Source: an uncultured Tateyamaria sp. (GTDB lineage: Bacteria; Pseudomonadota; Alphaproteobacteria; Rhodobacterales; Rhodobacteraceae). Taken from it: a stretch of 64,000 nucleotides of DNA. Shown in pieces: positions 16,788-25,943 of this stretch. The position numbers and the translations under genes were made by a program. The notes beneath the pieces were generated by a model. The model was not told the DNA's origin, searched no databases, and saw only the letters and a program-made list of their open reading frames with translations. Position 1 is the stretch's first letter. Each line of letters starts with the position of its first letter. The DNA is taken from NCBI RefSeq assembly GCF_947488715.1, contig NZ_CANLAG010000001.1, positions 780,772-844,771 on the forward strand, written 5' to 3'.

Positions 16788-18740
16788 ATGAAATGGATTT
16801 TACGCCTGATTGGCTTTGTCGTCGTGCTTGTGCTCGTGGCGGTGGTGTCGGTGTTCTTTTTGCCGGCTGACCGGATCGGGGCGTTGGCGGCGGACCAGTT
16901 GCGTAAGGCGACGGGGCGCGACGTGACCATCTCGGGCGTGTCGATGACCCTCTGGCCGGTGCTCGGTGTGCGCGCGGACGGGCTTGAGGTTGGAAATGCG
17001 GACTGGTCCCGGCAGGGGCCGATGTTGACCGCCGAGAACGCGGCCATCGGCGTGGATGCGATGGCGCTCTTGTCCGGTGAGATCAAGATCAAGAACATCG
17101 AGGCGACCCGCCCCACCATCCGCTTGGAAAGCCGTGCGGACGGGCGCGCCAGCTGGGTCTTCACCGATGCCAGCGGGGCCGCCCAGATCGAGACCGAAGT
17201 GGCGCCGGACCGCACCCCGCAGGACATCGTGATCGAGCGGATGCAGATCACCGATGCGACCCTGATCTATGACGCCGAGGGTGCGGATCTTGTGTCTTAC
17301 ACAGGTGTGGATCTGTCGCTGGACTGGCCTGTGCGGACCGGTCCCGCAGAGATTGCCGCGACCTTGCGCCCTGCGGGCAGCGACGTGGATGTGACGGCGA
17401 CGATTGGCGGGTTCAACGCCTTTATCACCGGGGCTGTGCAGCCGGTGGATGCCTCCATCCGGGCGGGGGGCGGCACGCTGACCCTGAACGGTCGCGCCAG
17501 CACGGCGGGTGAGGTGGCGGGCAAGCTGTCGCTTGATCTGCCCAGCACGGACGGGTTCCTGACGGCGCTGGGCCTGCCTGCGCCGGGCCTGCCGGACACG
17601 TTGGGACGGTCTGTGGACATGACCACCGATCTGACGCTGACGACGGACAGGCGTTTGTCGCTGCGCGATTTGAACGTGGATCTTGGGGGCAATGCGCTGC
17701 GTGGGGCGGCAGACATCGGGCTCAATGGGACACCGACGGTGAACGCCCAGCTGAACGCGGGCGCGCTCGATTTGCGCAGTCCTACGTCCAGCGGTGCGTC
17801 AGGTGGCGGCGGCGGCGAAGCGGCGGCCCCGGCGGGCAGCGGTTGGCCCCGCGACCCGATCGACGCCAGCGGGTTGTCGGCCTTTAATGGAGAGATCGCA
17901 CTGACTGCGTCCAGCATAGATCTTGGGCAGTTCAAACTGGGTCAGACCCGCACGTTGCTGCGCAATGAGCGCAGCCGGATGGTGTTCGAGCTGCGCGAGG
18001 TTGCGGCTTACGGCGGCACGGTCACGGGCGAGTTTGTGATGAACAACCGCTCTGGTCTGTCGGTGGGTGGCAAGATCAACATGGCCGCGCTGGACATGCA
18101 GGCGGTGCTGACGGACGCGGCGGGCATTGACCGGCTGACCGGCAAGGCGAATGGTGAGATGTCGTTTCTGGGTGTGGGTCAGACGGTCGATGCGATCATG
18201 AAGTCGCTGTCCGGCAAAGGCGCGATCCGCTTTGGGCAGGGCACGATCCTGGGCATTGATCTGGACCGGCTGATGCGGTCGGGCCAGGTCGGGGGCGGGA
18301 CAACGGTGTTCGACAGCCTGGGCGCCAGCTGGGACATTGCGGATGGGGTGCTGCGCAATCAGGACCTGTTGTTGAAGCTGAAGAACTACGAGGCGCGGGG
18401 CGCGGGGCAGGTTGGGCTGGGGCTTCAGACCATCGACTATACCTTTACCCCGGTGGCGTTGCGCGCAAACGAAGGCAACGGGATTGCGATCCCTGTGCGC
18501 ATTGTTGGTCCCTGGGCCAGCCCGCGGATCCGACCGGACCTGGAGGCGGCCATTGACCTGAACCTCGACAAGAAGATCGAAGAGGAAAAGGCCAAGCTGG
18601 AAGCTAAAGCCAAAGAGAAGGTCCGAGCGAAAGTCGCCGAGGAGTTGGGTGTCGCGGACCAAGGACAGAGTCTGGAGGATGCGGCCAAGCAGAAGCTGGA
18701 GGATGAGGTCAAGAAAGGGCTGCGCAGCCTCTTTGACTGA
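16788..18740 (+). CDS. AsmA family protein
   Basis: 650 aa with one N-terminal membrane helix (residues 4-26) and a long periplasmic beta-rich region. 'VTISGVSMTLWPVLGVRADGLEVGNADW' is the conserved AsmA N-terminal segment. The C-terminus ends in a highly charged Lys/Glu coiled tail (about 590-650). A Gly/Ala-rich linker around 345-360 splits the beta region. AsmA-like proteins bridge inner and outer membranes and are thought to move phospholipids. Divergent from rimO across 104 bases. Confidence 0.88.
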   Translation: MKWILRLIGFVVVLVLVAVVSVFFLPADRIGALAADQLRKATGRDVTISGVSMTLWPVLGVRADGLEVGNADWSRQGPMLTAENAAIGVDAMALLSGEIKIKNIEATRPTIRLESRADGRASWVFTDASGAAQIETEVAPDRTPQDIVIERMQITDATLIYDAEGADLVSYTGVDLSLDWPVRTGPAEIAATLRPAGSDVDVTATIGGFNAFITGAVQPVDASIRAGGGTLTLNGRASTAGEVAGKLSLDLPSTDGFLTALGLPAPGLPDTLGRSVDMTTDLTLTTDRRLSLRDLNVDLGGNALRGAADIGLNGTPTVNAQLNAGALDLRSPTSSGASGGGGGEAAAPAGSGWPRDPIDASGLSAFNGEIALTASSIDLGQFKLGQTRTLLRNERSRMVFELREVAAYGGTVTGEFVMNNRSGLSVGGKINMAALDMQAVLTDAAGIDRLTGKANGEMSFLGVGQTVDAIMKSLSGKGAIRFGQGTILGIDLDRLMRSGQVGGGTTVFDSLGASWDIADGVLRNQDLLLKLKNYEARGAGQVGLGLQTIDYTFTPVALRANEGNGIAIPVRIVGPWASPRIRPDLEAAIDLNLDKKIEEEKAKLEAKAKEKVRAKVAEELGVADQGQSLEDAAKQKLEDEVKKGLRSLFD

Positions 18741-18741
18741 T

Positions 18742-18759
18742 CTGTCCCCGCGGGGACAG
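18742..18759. repeat. 18-bp perfect palindrome after the AsmA-type gene
   Basis: CTGTCCCC followed by GC and GGGGACAG forms a perfect 18-base palindrome one base after the AsmA stop codon. As RNA it would fold a six- to seven-pair hairpin, but no T-run follows, so it is at best a weak or Rho-assisted terminator, or a protein site. The rest of the 225-base gap to 18966 shows no gene. Confidence 0.35.
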
Positions 18760-18965
18760 GGTGTGCGTTGGGGTCACCCTCTGTTCAGAATTTACAGGGA
18801 ACCGTTGGGCGTCAGAGGGTTGCGCGCCGTGCGGTTGGGTTACTGGGCGTTAAGGCCGCGCGTGGCACTCTGTGAGCCGAAGGGGCGCGGACGGTGGGTT
18901 TGCCGTCGGGCGGCTCTGTTTGCGCGTTGCGCAAAGGCGCCCGCCCGCCGACCCGGAGGGCGCGA

Positions 18966-20969
18966 TTATCCGAAACGTCCGTTTTTCATTCCCAGTTCGA
19001 GTTTCAGCTGCACCTTGCCTGCGGCTTCGGCCTTGGTGATCTTGCCGTTCTTGTTCTTGTCCAGCCCCTTGTTCTGGTCATAGGCGCGGGTGCCTTTGGC
19101 AAAGAGCACGTGACTGTCCAGTTTGCCCACGGCGCTGGGCAGCAGAACGGCCATGTAGACATCGCTGAGGGCGGGCATGGCGCGACGGCCCACCACGCTT
19201 TTGAAATGCGCCTCGACAAAGTCGAGTTGGTCGATGGCAGACATCTGCGCCAGTTTGGCCGTGGTTGTGCCCAGCCCTATGGCGGTTTTGGGCATGAACT
19301 GGATCAGCCCTGTGGCCCCGCTGCCTGCGGCATTCTTGACGTCCGGGGTGAACCGTTCGCCGGTCTCGAAGGCCATCACCGCCATCAGGTGATTTGGGTC
19401 GCATTTGAGCCGCGCGGCGATGGCGATCACCTTGTCGTTGAAGGCCTGACCGTGTTTGGCGCGGGTGACAGCACCAAAAGCGATTTCCGTTCCGGGGCTG
19501 GCTACGGGTGGCACGGCACCGGGAAAGAGGCTGGCATTGTCGCTGGTCCCCGCCCCGGCGGGCGGACCCGAGGGGCCGGTATGGCCGGGACCGCCACGCA
19601 CGGCGTCATCGAAATCGAAGATGGGCAGGGTCAGTCCGAGTTTGGCCGCCGTGCCGGGGCCAACGATGCCGTCATCGCCGCTGGGGCCAAAGCTGCGGGT
19701 CTGGAAGTCGGTCACAGCCACGAATGTACCCGGCCCGAAGTCGCCATCGACCTTGAGGTGCGCGCCTTGCAGGTTCAGCGCCCTTTGCAGGTCCTCGACC
19801 AGCGGGCCGAAGGAGCCAAAGCGCAGCAGAACCGTTTTGCCCGCGCAGTGGGTGCGGATCATCATCTGGGCCTCTTCGGCACCAAAGAGGACGTATTGGG
19901 TTTCCTTTTGGGTGCCGAGGGCGTCGGTGAAGGGGGCGATGAAATCCTTGTAGGGGCCAAGTTCGGACCCGCGTACACCCTTTCGGAGCGTGCCGGCGAC
20001 GGTCTGGCATCCGGCGGAGGAGAATTTGGCGTCCGCCGGGTTGCCGTCCACGCCCATGTGGAAGGCGCAGTGGATGTTGTCGCCTGCGATGCGGCCAACC
20101 TCCCACCGGTCGTTGAGGTCAAAGTCGGTGTCATCCCCGGTGCGCTGGATGGTGATTGCGCATTCCTGGCGCAGCGCCCAGTGGCCATTTGGTCCTTCGC
20201 TGCGTTTGTGCCAACCGCCGACATAGCGGCTGTAACGACCGCGGCCCATCTGGTTGACGCCGACACCGTTGTTGGCGCGTTTCGAGGCGACCACAGCACC
20301 GTAGGGCACGGTTGAGCCGGGGAACAGGGCGAGGCCCTTGCCGGGGTGCCAATGGCCCAACGTGCATTTCATCACCTGGTAGTCCACAGGGGTCAGCACG
20401 ATCTCGTGCCCTGCGGCGAGGGCTGTGCCGGAGAAATCGACCGGGCGGCAGCCGCGCAGGCCAAACACCGTGATGCGGCTGTCGTCGATGGGAAAGAGCG
20501 AGCGGCGCCAGAGGCCGATCAGGTGTGCGTCGGTGAGAACCAGCTGGCCCGTGTGCGCGGGTGGCGGTGTGGGGGTGCCGGGTGTTGGGGCAGGTGCGGC
20601 GGGCGTCGGTGCGGCCACCACAGGGGCGTCGCGGGTTGTTACGGCGACCGGTGGGGCGGTCACGTCCTCTTCGGCGGTTTGGGCGAATATGTCCTGGATT
20701 TGCTGTTTGATGCGCGAGAGGGGGCCGCCAGTCAGGTCATCAAGGTTGGCCTGATGCCCGTCGATGCGGGCGCGGATCTTGGTCACTTCGGTGGCCAGTT
20801 GCGCGAGACCGATCAAGGCGGCGTCGATGCGCAGTTCATCGATGTCCTTGGCGATGGCCTCGAGGCGCTGCATTTCGGCGGTGTTGCCTGCGGCCTTGGC
20901 GGCGGCCCATGGCGCTTCGAGCGCGCGGCGCATGGTCAGCAGCTGTTGTTTCATCTGGTCCAGGTCCAT
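18966..20969 (-). CDS. Modular peptidoglycan-binding and lytic transglycosylase-like protein
   Basis: 667 aa. Order of parts: N-terminal helical coiled region (1-100); Pro/Ala/Thr linker (105-140); a central unrecognised domain (145-375) holding 'FSSAGCQTV' (Ser318, Cys321), which resembles the S-x-G-C motif of L,D-transpeptidase-like domains; a PG_binding_1 domain (378-446, 'VDGDFGPGTFVAVTDFQ'); a Gly/Pro linker; and a C-terminal SLT/lysozyme-like domain (about 505-620) with likely catalytic Glu535 in 'AFETGERF' and 'SGATGLIQFMP'. A calcium-loop-like 'DKNKNGKITKAE' (637-648) follows. There is no signal peptide or membrane helix. This suggests a phage-, effector- or bacteriocin-like enzyme rather than a standard periplasmic hydrolase. 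AAAGGAA precedes the ATG. Confidence 0.75.
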   Translation of the reverse strand: MDLDQMKQQLLTMRRALEAPWAAAKAAGNTAEMQRLEAIAKDIDELRIDAALIGLAQLATEVTKIRARIDGHQANLDDLTGGPLSRIKQQIQDIFAQTAEEDVTAPPVAVTTRDAPVVAAPTPAAPAPTPGTPTPPPAHTGQLVLTDAHLIGLWRRSLFPIDDSRITVFGLRGCRPVDFSGTALAAGHEIVLTPVDYQVMKCTLGHWHPGKGLALFPGSTVPYGAVVASKRANNGVGVNQMGRGRYSRYVGGWHKRSEGPNGHWALRQECAITIQRTGDDTDFDLNDRWEVGRIAGDNIHCAFHMGVDGNPADAKFSSAGCQTVAGTLRKGVRGSELGPYKDFIAPFTDALGTQKETQYVLFGAEEAQMMIRTHCAGKTVLLRFGSFGPLVEDLQRALNLQGAHLKVDGDFGPGTFVAVTDFQTRSFGPSGDDGIVGPGTAAKLGLTLPIFDFDDAVRGGPGHTGPSGPPAGAGTSDNASLFPGAVPPVASPGTEIAFGAVTRAKHGQAFNDKVIAIAARLKCDPNHLMAVMAFETGERFTPDVKNAAGSGATGLIQFMPKTAIGLGTTTAKLAQMSAIDQLDFVEAHFKSVVGRRAMPALSDVYMAVLLPSAVGKLDSHVLFAKGTRAYDQNKGLDKNKNGKITKAEAAGKVQLKLELGMKNGRFG

Positions 20970-20997
20970 GACGTTCCTTTCGCGCAGGTGGGTTGGG

Positions 20998-21840
20998 TCA
21001 GTTGCGGGCGGCCTTGAGCGCGCCTGCGAGAATTTCCAGCTCGACGGAGGCGTCGATGAGAGAGGTCAGGTCAGGATTGCCGGCCTGGGTTGCGACGGCC
21101 ACGACGGCCTGGTCCAGGGCCAGTGCGGATTGGTCGAGCAGGATCACCCAACCGGCCATGAGGGTGCGGAATTCCTGCAGGCGGGTGAGGTTGTCGCCGC
21201 TGACGCCGTCGGTGCCGCCGAGCCCGCCCACGGTGGTGCGGGACAGCTGGACGACGTCGAACATTTCGGGCGTGCCCGCGCGCAGGGTTGTCAGGAGCGA
21301 TTTCATGTCGGGGTGCGCGGCCACGAGTTGCTGGCGAAAGTCGATGCGGTTCTGGGCGCGTTCGAGGACTTCGAGCACGGTGATCGCCTTGGCGATGCCG
21401 CCAGAGAGGGTGCTGACAAAGTTCACGTCCACGCCGGTGGCGCCACCGAGGCTGGTGAGGGCCGATTTGAGCGTGGTGTTGGCAGAGCTGAGTTCACCGC
21501 GGACGGCGGCGGCGGCTTCGCCTGTGGCAAGGCCGGACAGCGCGTCGTTGTAGTCCTTGAGGGCGGTCAGGCTGGCGCGGATGGCGCCGGTGAGGGGAGG
21601 ATCGCCGACACGGACGTAGTATTTCGCCTCGTCGGGGTCGAAGGCGCGGATGCCCGGTTTGCGGCTGAACTGTTGGTCGACGAGGGTGCGTTCGGCGCGT
21701 CCGACCTCGTCCAGGACCTTTTGCCCCTCGACATATTGGAGTTCAAAGGCCTGCCTGTAGGTGGCAAACTCTGCGGCCCCGAAGGCGCAGGCGCTGAGCA
21801 CGCTCAGTGCGAGGAAAAGCGGAGCCAGAAATTGTCGCAT
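20998..21840 (-). CDS. Hypothetical lipoprotein upstream of the peptidoglycan-lytic protein
   Basis: 280 aa with an N-terminal lipoprotein signal (lipobox LSAC, Cys18). The mature part is mostly alpha-helical, rich in Ala, Leu, Thr and Asp, without Cys or known motif. It is 28 bases upstream of the 667-aa lytic protein on the same strand, so they are probably co-transcribed; it could be a partner or immunity protein for that enzyme, but this is speculative. Confidence 0.7.
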   Translation of the reverse strand: MRQFLAPLFLALSVLSACAFGAAEFATYRQAFELQYVEGQKVLDEVGRAERTLVDQQFSRKPGIRAFDPDEAKYYVRVGDPPLTGAIRASLTALKDYNDALSGLATGEAAAAVRGELSSANTTLKSALTSLGGATGVDVNFVSTLSGGIAKAITVLEVLERAQNRIDFRQQLVAAHPDMKSLLTTLRAGTPEMFDVVQLSRTTVGGLGGTDGVSGDNLTRLQEFRTLMAGWVILLDQSALALDQAVVAVATQAGNPDLTSLIDASVELEILAGALKAARN

Positions 21841-21934
21841 GTCAAAAACCGTCGAGCAATATTTGTGCGCAAAAGGCGCTGAATTGCTTTCAATCGTACG
21901 TTGTTAACAGTTCAAAAACAAGCGGGACGGGAAT

Positions 21935-23419
21935 TTAGAGCTCTTGGTCGTAGGCGCCGACGTCTGGTTCGGTGCGGATAACTGTGTCGAGGGCGGCAAA
22001 GATCGCGCGCATTTCGGCATCGGAATTCGGGCTTTCGCAGACCACGACGAGGTTGGGTGTGTTGGACGAGGCGCGCACGAGACCCCATGCGCCGCCCTCG
22101 AGGTGGATGCGCGCGCCGTTGACTGTGGTGATGTGGGTGATCGCGCGTCCGGCGAGGTCGGGCAGGGCCTGCAGTTTGGTGACGATGCGGGCCAGCACGT
22201 CGTATTTGTCGGCATCCCCACAGAAGGGGGCCATGGTGGGTGTCGCGTAGGTCTTGGGCAGGCTGTCGTGCAGGGCGGACATGGTCTGGGTGAGGGACTG
22301 GTCCAGCAGTTTGCACAGTTCGACCGCGACGCGCAGGCCGCAATCATAGCCGCGCCCGATGGGGGTGTTGAGGTAGTAGTGGCCGGATTTCTCGAACCCG
22401 GCGAGGGCGCCCAGATCGCGGACCCGGCGTTTCATGTGGCTGTGGCCGGTTTTCCAGTAATCGGCCTGTGCGCCGTGCGCCAACAGCACGGGGTCAGAGG
22501 CAAAGAGGCCGGTGGATTTCACATCGGCCACAAAGGTGGCTCCGGGGTGTTTTGTGACCCAGTGGCGCGCGAGCAAGACGCCGACCTTGTCGGAAAAAAT
22601 CTCGTGCCCGCGATCATCCACGACGCCACAGCGGTCGCCATCCCCGTCAAACCCCACCGCAAAGTCCGCGCCGCTGGTGCGGACGGCGTCGGCCATGTCG
22701 TGCAGCATCTCCATCGCTTCGGGGTTGGGGTTGTAGTTGGGAAAGCCGTAGTCGAGGTCGGTGTGGCGGTGGACCACTTCGGCCCCGATCCGTTCCAGCA
22801 AGGCGGGGGCAAAGGCACCTGCGGTCCCGTTTCCGGTGGCGCAGACCACCTTGAGCGGGCGCGACAGGCGAAAGTCACCGGCGAGATCGTCCAGATAGGC
22901 CTCAGCCACGCCGTCCACGAATTCATAGCGCCCGCGCGGCCGCGCCTCGCCGCGACCGGACAGCACGATGTCGCGCAGCTCGCTCATCTCGGTGGGGCCG
23001 TGGGTCAGGGGGCGGTCAAAGCCTATCTTGACCCCGGTCCAGCCGTTTGGATTGTGCGAGGCCGTCACCATCGCGACGGCGGGTGCGTCGAGGTGAAACT
23101 GGCTGAAATAGGCCATGGGTGACAGGGCGGGGCCAATATCACGCACGTGGATGCCCGCCTGCATCAACCCCAGCATCAGCGCGTTTTTCACCGACAGGGA
23201 ATAGTCGCGGTAGTCGTTGCCCACAGCGATCACGGGTTTGATCCCGCGCCGGTGCATCTGGGTGCCAAGACCCAGACCCAGCGCCGTCACGCCGGGCAGG
23301 TTGATCTGTTCTGGATATTGCCAGCGGCAGTCATATTCACGAAAGCCCGACGGCGCGATCATGGGGTCGCGCAGGAACGCCCACGTGTTTGGTGTCACTG
23401 TGGGATCGGGGCGCGTCAT
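21935..23419 (-). CDS. Phosphomannomutase/phosphoglucomutase
   Basis: 494 aa alpha-D-phosphohexomutase. The phospho-serine loop is in 'TASHNPNGWTGVKIG' (around residue 120), the metal-binding loop is 'GFDGDGDRCGVVDDRG' (D-x-D-x-D), and the sugar-binding loop is 'GFEKSGHYYL'. Such enzymes interconvert mannose- or glucose-6-phosphate and the 1-phosphate, feeding GDP-mannose or UDP-glucose for capsule or LPS. The ATG directly abuts the kdsA stop codon, so it belongs to the capsule operon. Confidence 0.9.
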   Translation of the reverse strand: MTRPDPTVTPNTWAFLRDPMIAPSGFREYDCRWQYPEQINLPGVTALGLGLGTQMHRRGIKPVIAVGNDYRDYSLSVKNALMLGLMQAGIHVRDIGPALSPMAYFSQFHLDAPAVAMVTASHNPNGWTGVKIGFDRPLTHGPTEMSELRDIVLSGRGEARPRGRYEFVDGVAEAYLDDLAGDFRLSRPLKVVCATGNGTAGAFAPALLERIGAEVVHRHTDLDYGFPNYNPNPEAMEMLHDMADAVRTSGADFAVGFDGDGDRCGVVDDRGHEIFSDKVGVLLARHWVTKHPGATFVADVKSTGLFASDPVLLAHGAQADYWKTGHSHMKRRVRDLGALAGFEKSGHYYLNTPIGRGYDCGLRVAVELCKLLDQSLTQTMSALHDSLPKTYATPTMAPFCGDADKYDVLARIVTKLQALPDLAGRAITHITTVNGARIHLEGGAWGLVRASSNTPNLVVVCESPNSDAEMRAIFAALDTVIRTEPDVGAYDQEL

Positions 23420-24253
23420 TCAGAGGCGGATCGGGTTGGCCTTGGCCAGCGCGTCGAGCTGCATCAACATCGTCACCAGCGCAGGCATCTGATCGAGATA
23501 GATCATGTTGGGGCCATCGCAGGGCGCGGTATCGGGATCCTGATGGGTTTCCATAAAGATCGCGGCCACGCCAATCGCGGCAGCCGCGCGTGCCATCACA
23601 GGCGCCAGTTCACGTTGCCCCCCCGACGATCCACCCAGGCCACCGGGCTGTTGCACCGAGTGGGTGGCATCCATCACCACCGGATAGCCCGTCTGCGCCA
23701 TCTGGGGCAGGGACCGCATGTCGGTCACCAGCGTGTTGTAGCCAAAGGACGCGCCGCGTTCGGTCAGCATGATTTTGTCATTGCCGGTGCTGGCAATTTT
23801 CGCGGCGACATTTTCCATGTCCCAGGGGGCGAGAAACTGCCCCTTTTTCACGTTGATAACCGCGCCGGAATTGCCCGCAGCCAGCAGCAGGTCAGTCTGG
23901 CGGCACAGGTAGGCAGGGATTTGCAGCACATCCACCGCTTCGGCGGCGGGGGCGCATTGGCTTTCCTTGTGGACATCGGTCAGCACGGGCACGCCGATCT
24001 TGCTGCGCAGGTCGGACAGAACGGCCAGCCCCTTGTCCATGCCCAGCCCGCGTGAGGCGTCGGCAGAGGTGCGGTTGGCCTTGTCAAAGGACGATTTGAA
24101 AATGTACTGCGCGCCGGCGGCATCGCAGGCTTCTTTCATCACGCCGGCGACCATCTGGGCGTGATCGGCGGATTCCAGTTGGCACGGGCCTGCGATGATG
24201 GTCAGCGGGCGGTCATTGCCAACGGTCAGGTCGGCGACGGCGACATGTTTCAT
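23420..24253 (-). CDS. kdsA: 3-deoxy-8-phosphooctulonate (KDO-8-P) synthase
   Basis: 277 aa DAHP-synthase-I-fold enzyme. Motifs seen: 'AGPCQLES' near residue 22, 'FKSSFDKANRTS' (around 52), 'DVHKESQC', and 'TERGASFGYNTLVTDMRSLPQM'. It condenses phosphoenolpyruvate with arabinose-5-phosphate to give KDO-8-phosphate for LPS inner core and for the KDO linker of ABC-exported capsules. One base separates its ATG from the kpsE stop, tying it to capsule export. Confidence 0.95.
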   Translation of the reverse strand: MKHVAVADLTVGNDRPLTIIAGPCQLESADHAQMVAGVMKEACDAAGAQYIFKSSFDKANRTSADASRGLGMDKGLAVLSDLRSKIGVPVLTDVHKESQCAPAAEAVDVLQIPAYLCRQTDLLLAAGNSGAVINVKKGQFLAPWDMENVAAKIASTGNDKIMLTERGASFGYNTLVTDMRSLPQMAQTGYPVVMDATHSVQQPGGLGGSSGGQRELAPVMARAAAAIGVAAIFMETHQDPDTAPCDGPNMIYLDQMPALVTMLMQLDALAKANPIRL

Positions 24254-24254
24254 T

Positions 24255-25943
24255 CTAGTTGGTTACCTGTTCTCTGAGGATCGACGCGGTGAGCGAGATC
24301 ATCAGGTAGATGCCTGCAAAGACGAGGAAAGCCAAGATCGTGTTCTCGAATGCGCGGGGATAGGACGGTTCCTCGCTTTCGATGGGTTCGACGGCGACGG
24401 TCAGGTAGCGCACCTGGCGCGATGCCTCGACGCGGGCCTGTTCCATCTGTTGCAGGGCCGATTGCATCATCATGTCGCGCGCCGCCAGGTCGGCCTGGGC
24501 GATCTGGATGTTGGCGGCCAGTTCCGCGAGCGAATTTTCGCCCTGCGACACGTCGGTCATCTTGTTGTTGAGCGTTGCCAGTTCGGCCTGAAGGATTTCG
24601 AGCGTGCCACGGGCACCATCGACGCGCGACTGGTTGGGGCGCGAGTTGTTCAGCAGGCTGTTCAGTTCGATCCGCTTTTCGATGATCTGGGTTTCGAGTT
24701 GCCCGATCTGGGTGCGCAGGGATGCGATCACGCCTTCGGGGTCGAGGGTGGAGCCCTGGATCTGGAGGCGGACAAGGTTTTCCTGCGCGGCGCGCCGTTC
24801 GGCTTCGGCCCGTTCAAACCCTTCGCGGGCGTCGCGCATCTGGTCGTCGCGTTTCTGGGCGGAGAGGTTGTTGACCCGCTGTTCGGCGTAGTCGATCAGC
24901 TGGCGCGAAAACTCTGCCGATACGGTTGGGTCGGCGGCGGCGACTTCCATGCGGATCATGCCCTCGGTGGGGTCATAGCCGATCTTGATGTTCTTTTTGT
25001 AGGCTTTGTAGGCCTCTTCGTTGGTGGGGTCCGTCGACAAGCGCTGGATCGGGTCGATCCACCCTTGGGTAAAGTGCGACTTGAAGCCGACATCGCGGTC
25101 CAGCCGCAGCATCGCGTCCTTGGATTGCAGGAAGCCCTGCACCGCGATGCTGTCGGAGTTGGTGGCAAATTGCGTGGGCAGGAGGCCGCCAAGGGGGCCC
25201 GCGCCGCCCGACCCCTCGTTCTGGATGATGAGGAATTCGGATTTGGTGGCGTACATCGGCGTGGCGATGGCGTAGAAATAGTAGCCCGCGAGGAAGGTCG
25301 GCAGCATGACGAAGAACGCCAGGCGGACCAGCAGGAGGCCGGTTTTCTTGCGGCGGCGGCGGCCGATGTCGCGCTGGATGTTCTGGATCTCGGCGGCGCG
25401 GCGTTCGGCGGGGCTGACCTCGGTTGAGGGGAGCTGTTGTTTCTTGACCGGGACGGTCTGGGGCAGTTGCACCTTGCCCTGCTGCGCGCCCGCGCCACCC
25501 GTGGTGGCAGGCAGGCTGGCGAAGGCGTCGGGTGCGCCGCCCTCGTGGGGTTCGGCACCCGCCTGTGGCACGACAAGTTCGAGCATGTTCGAGCGCTGGA
25601 ACGGGTCGATGCCCTTGTCACGCAGCAGGCGCACCGCGTCAAAGTCAGAGGTGGCGGGCAGGTCGTGTTTCTGCGCCACGCGGCGGGCCATGCGCAGCTG
25701 GCGGCCTGTCAGGCCCTCCTGGCGTATGGCATCGATGGTGTTCTCGCCTGCGACCTGTCCGGCCGAGGCGACCTCGCCCGTTTGCGGCGCGGGGGCTGCG
25801 GGTGGTTGCGGGGCTGCGGCACGGGGCTGTTGCTGCGGTGGTGGCGCGGCCTGCGGGTTTTCGGGCTGGGCGGCGGCTGCGCTGCCCAGGCTTGGTGCTG
25901 ACCGCTTGATGCGGAATTTTCTAGCTTTGGGTTTCGTAGTCAT
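24255..25943 (-). CDS. kpsE: Capsule polysaccharide export inner-membrane protein (KpsE/RkpR-like)
   Basis: 562 aa from the ATG at 25943, overlapping the last 23 bases of kpsT. Parts: a Lys-rich cytoplasmic start, a long Pro/Ala/Gln-rich region (20-180), transmembrane helix 1 (about 201-226), a periplasmic Wzz/PCP domain with long coiled coils (about 250-520; 'REGFERAEAERRAAQENLVRLQ'), and transmembrane helix 2 near the C-terminus (about 533-556). This is the polysaccharide co-polymerase type 3 topology that links the ABC exporter to the outer-membrane channel. The extended N-terminal cytoplasmic part is longer than in E. coli KpsE but usual in alphaproteobacteria. Confidence 0.87.
   Translation of the reverse strand: MTTKPKARKFRIKRSAPSLGSAAAAQPENPQAAPPPQQQPRAAAPQPPAAPAPQTGEVASAGQVAGENTIDAIRQEGLTGRQLRMARRVAQKHDLPATSDFDAVRLLRDKGIDPFQRSNMLELVVPQAGAEPHEGGAPDAFASLPATTGGAGAQQGKVQLPQTVPVKKQQLPSTEVSPAERRAAEIQNIQRDIGRRRRKKTGLLLVRLAFFVMLPTFLAGYYFYAIATPMYATKSEFLIIQNEGSGGAGPLGGLLPTQFATNSDSIAVQGFLQSKDAMLRLDRDVGFKSHFTQGWIDPIQRLSTDPTNEEAYKAYKKNIKIGYDPTEGMIRMEVAAADPTVSAEFSRQLIDYAEQRVNNLSAQKRDDQMRDAREGFERAEAERRAAQENLVRLQIQGSTLDPEGVIASLRTQIGQLETQIIEKRIELNSLLNNSRPNQSRVDGARGTLEILQAELATLNNKMTDVSQGENSLAELAANIQIAQADLAARDMMMQSALQQMEQARVEASRQVRYLTVAVEPIESEEPSYPRAFENTILAFLVFAGIYLMISLTASILREQVTN

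Noticed and set aside
18781..18965. Possible small gene after the AsmA-type gene
   Set aside because: Short frames there have no ribosome site and no conserved pattern.
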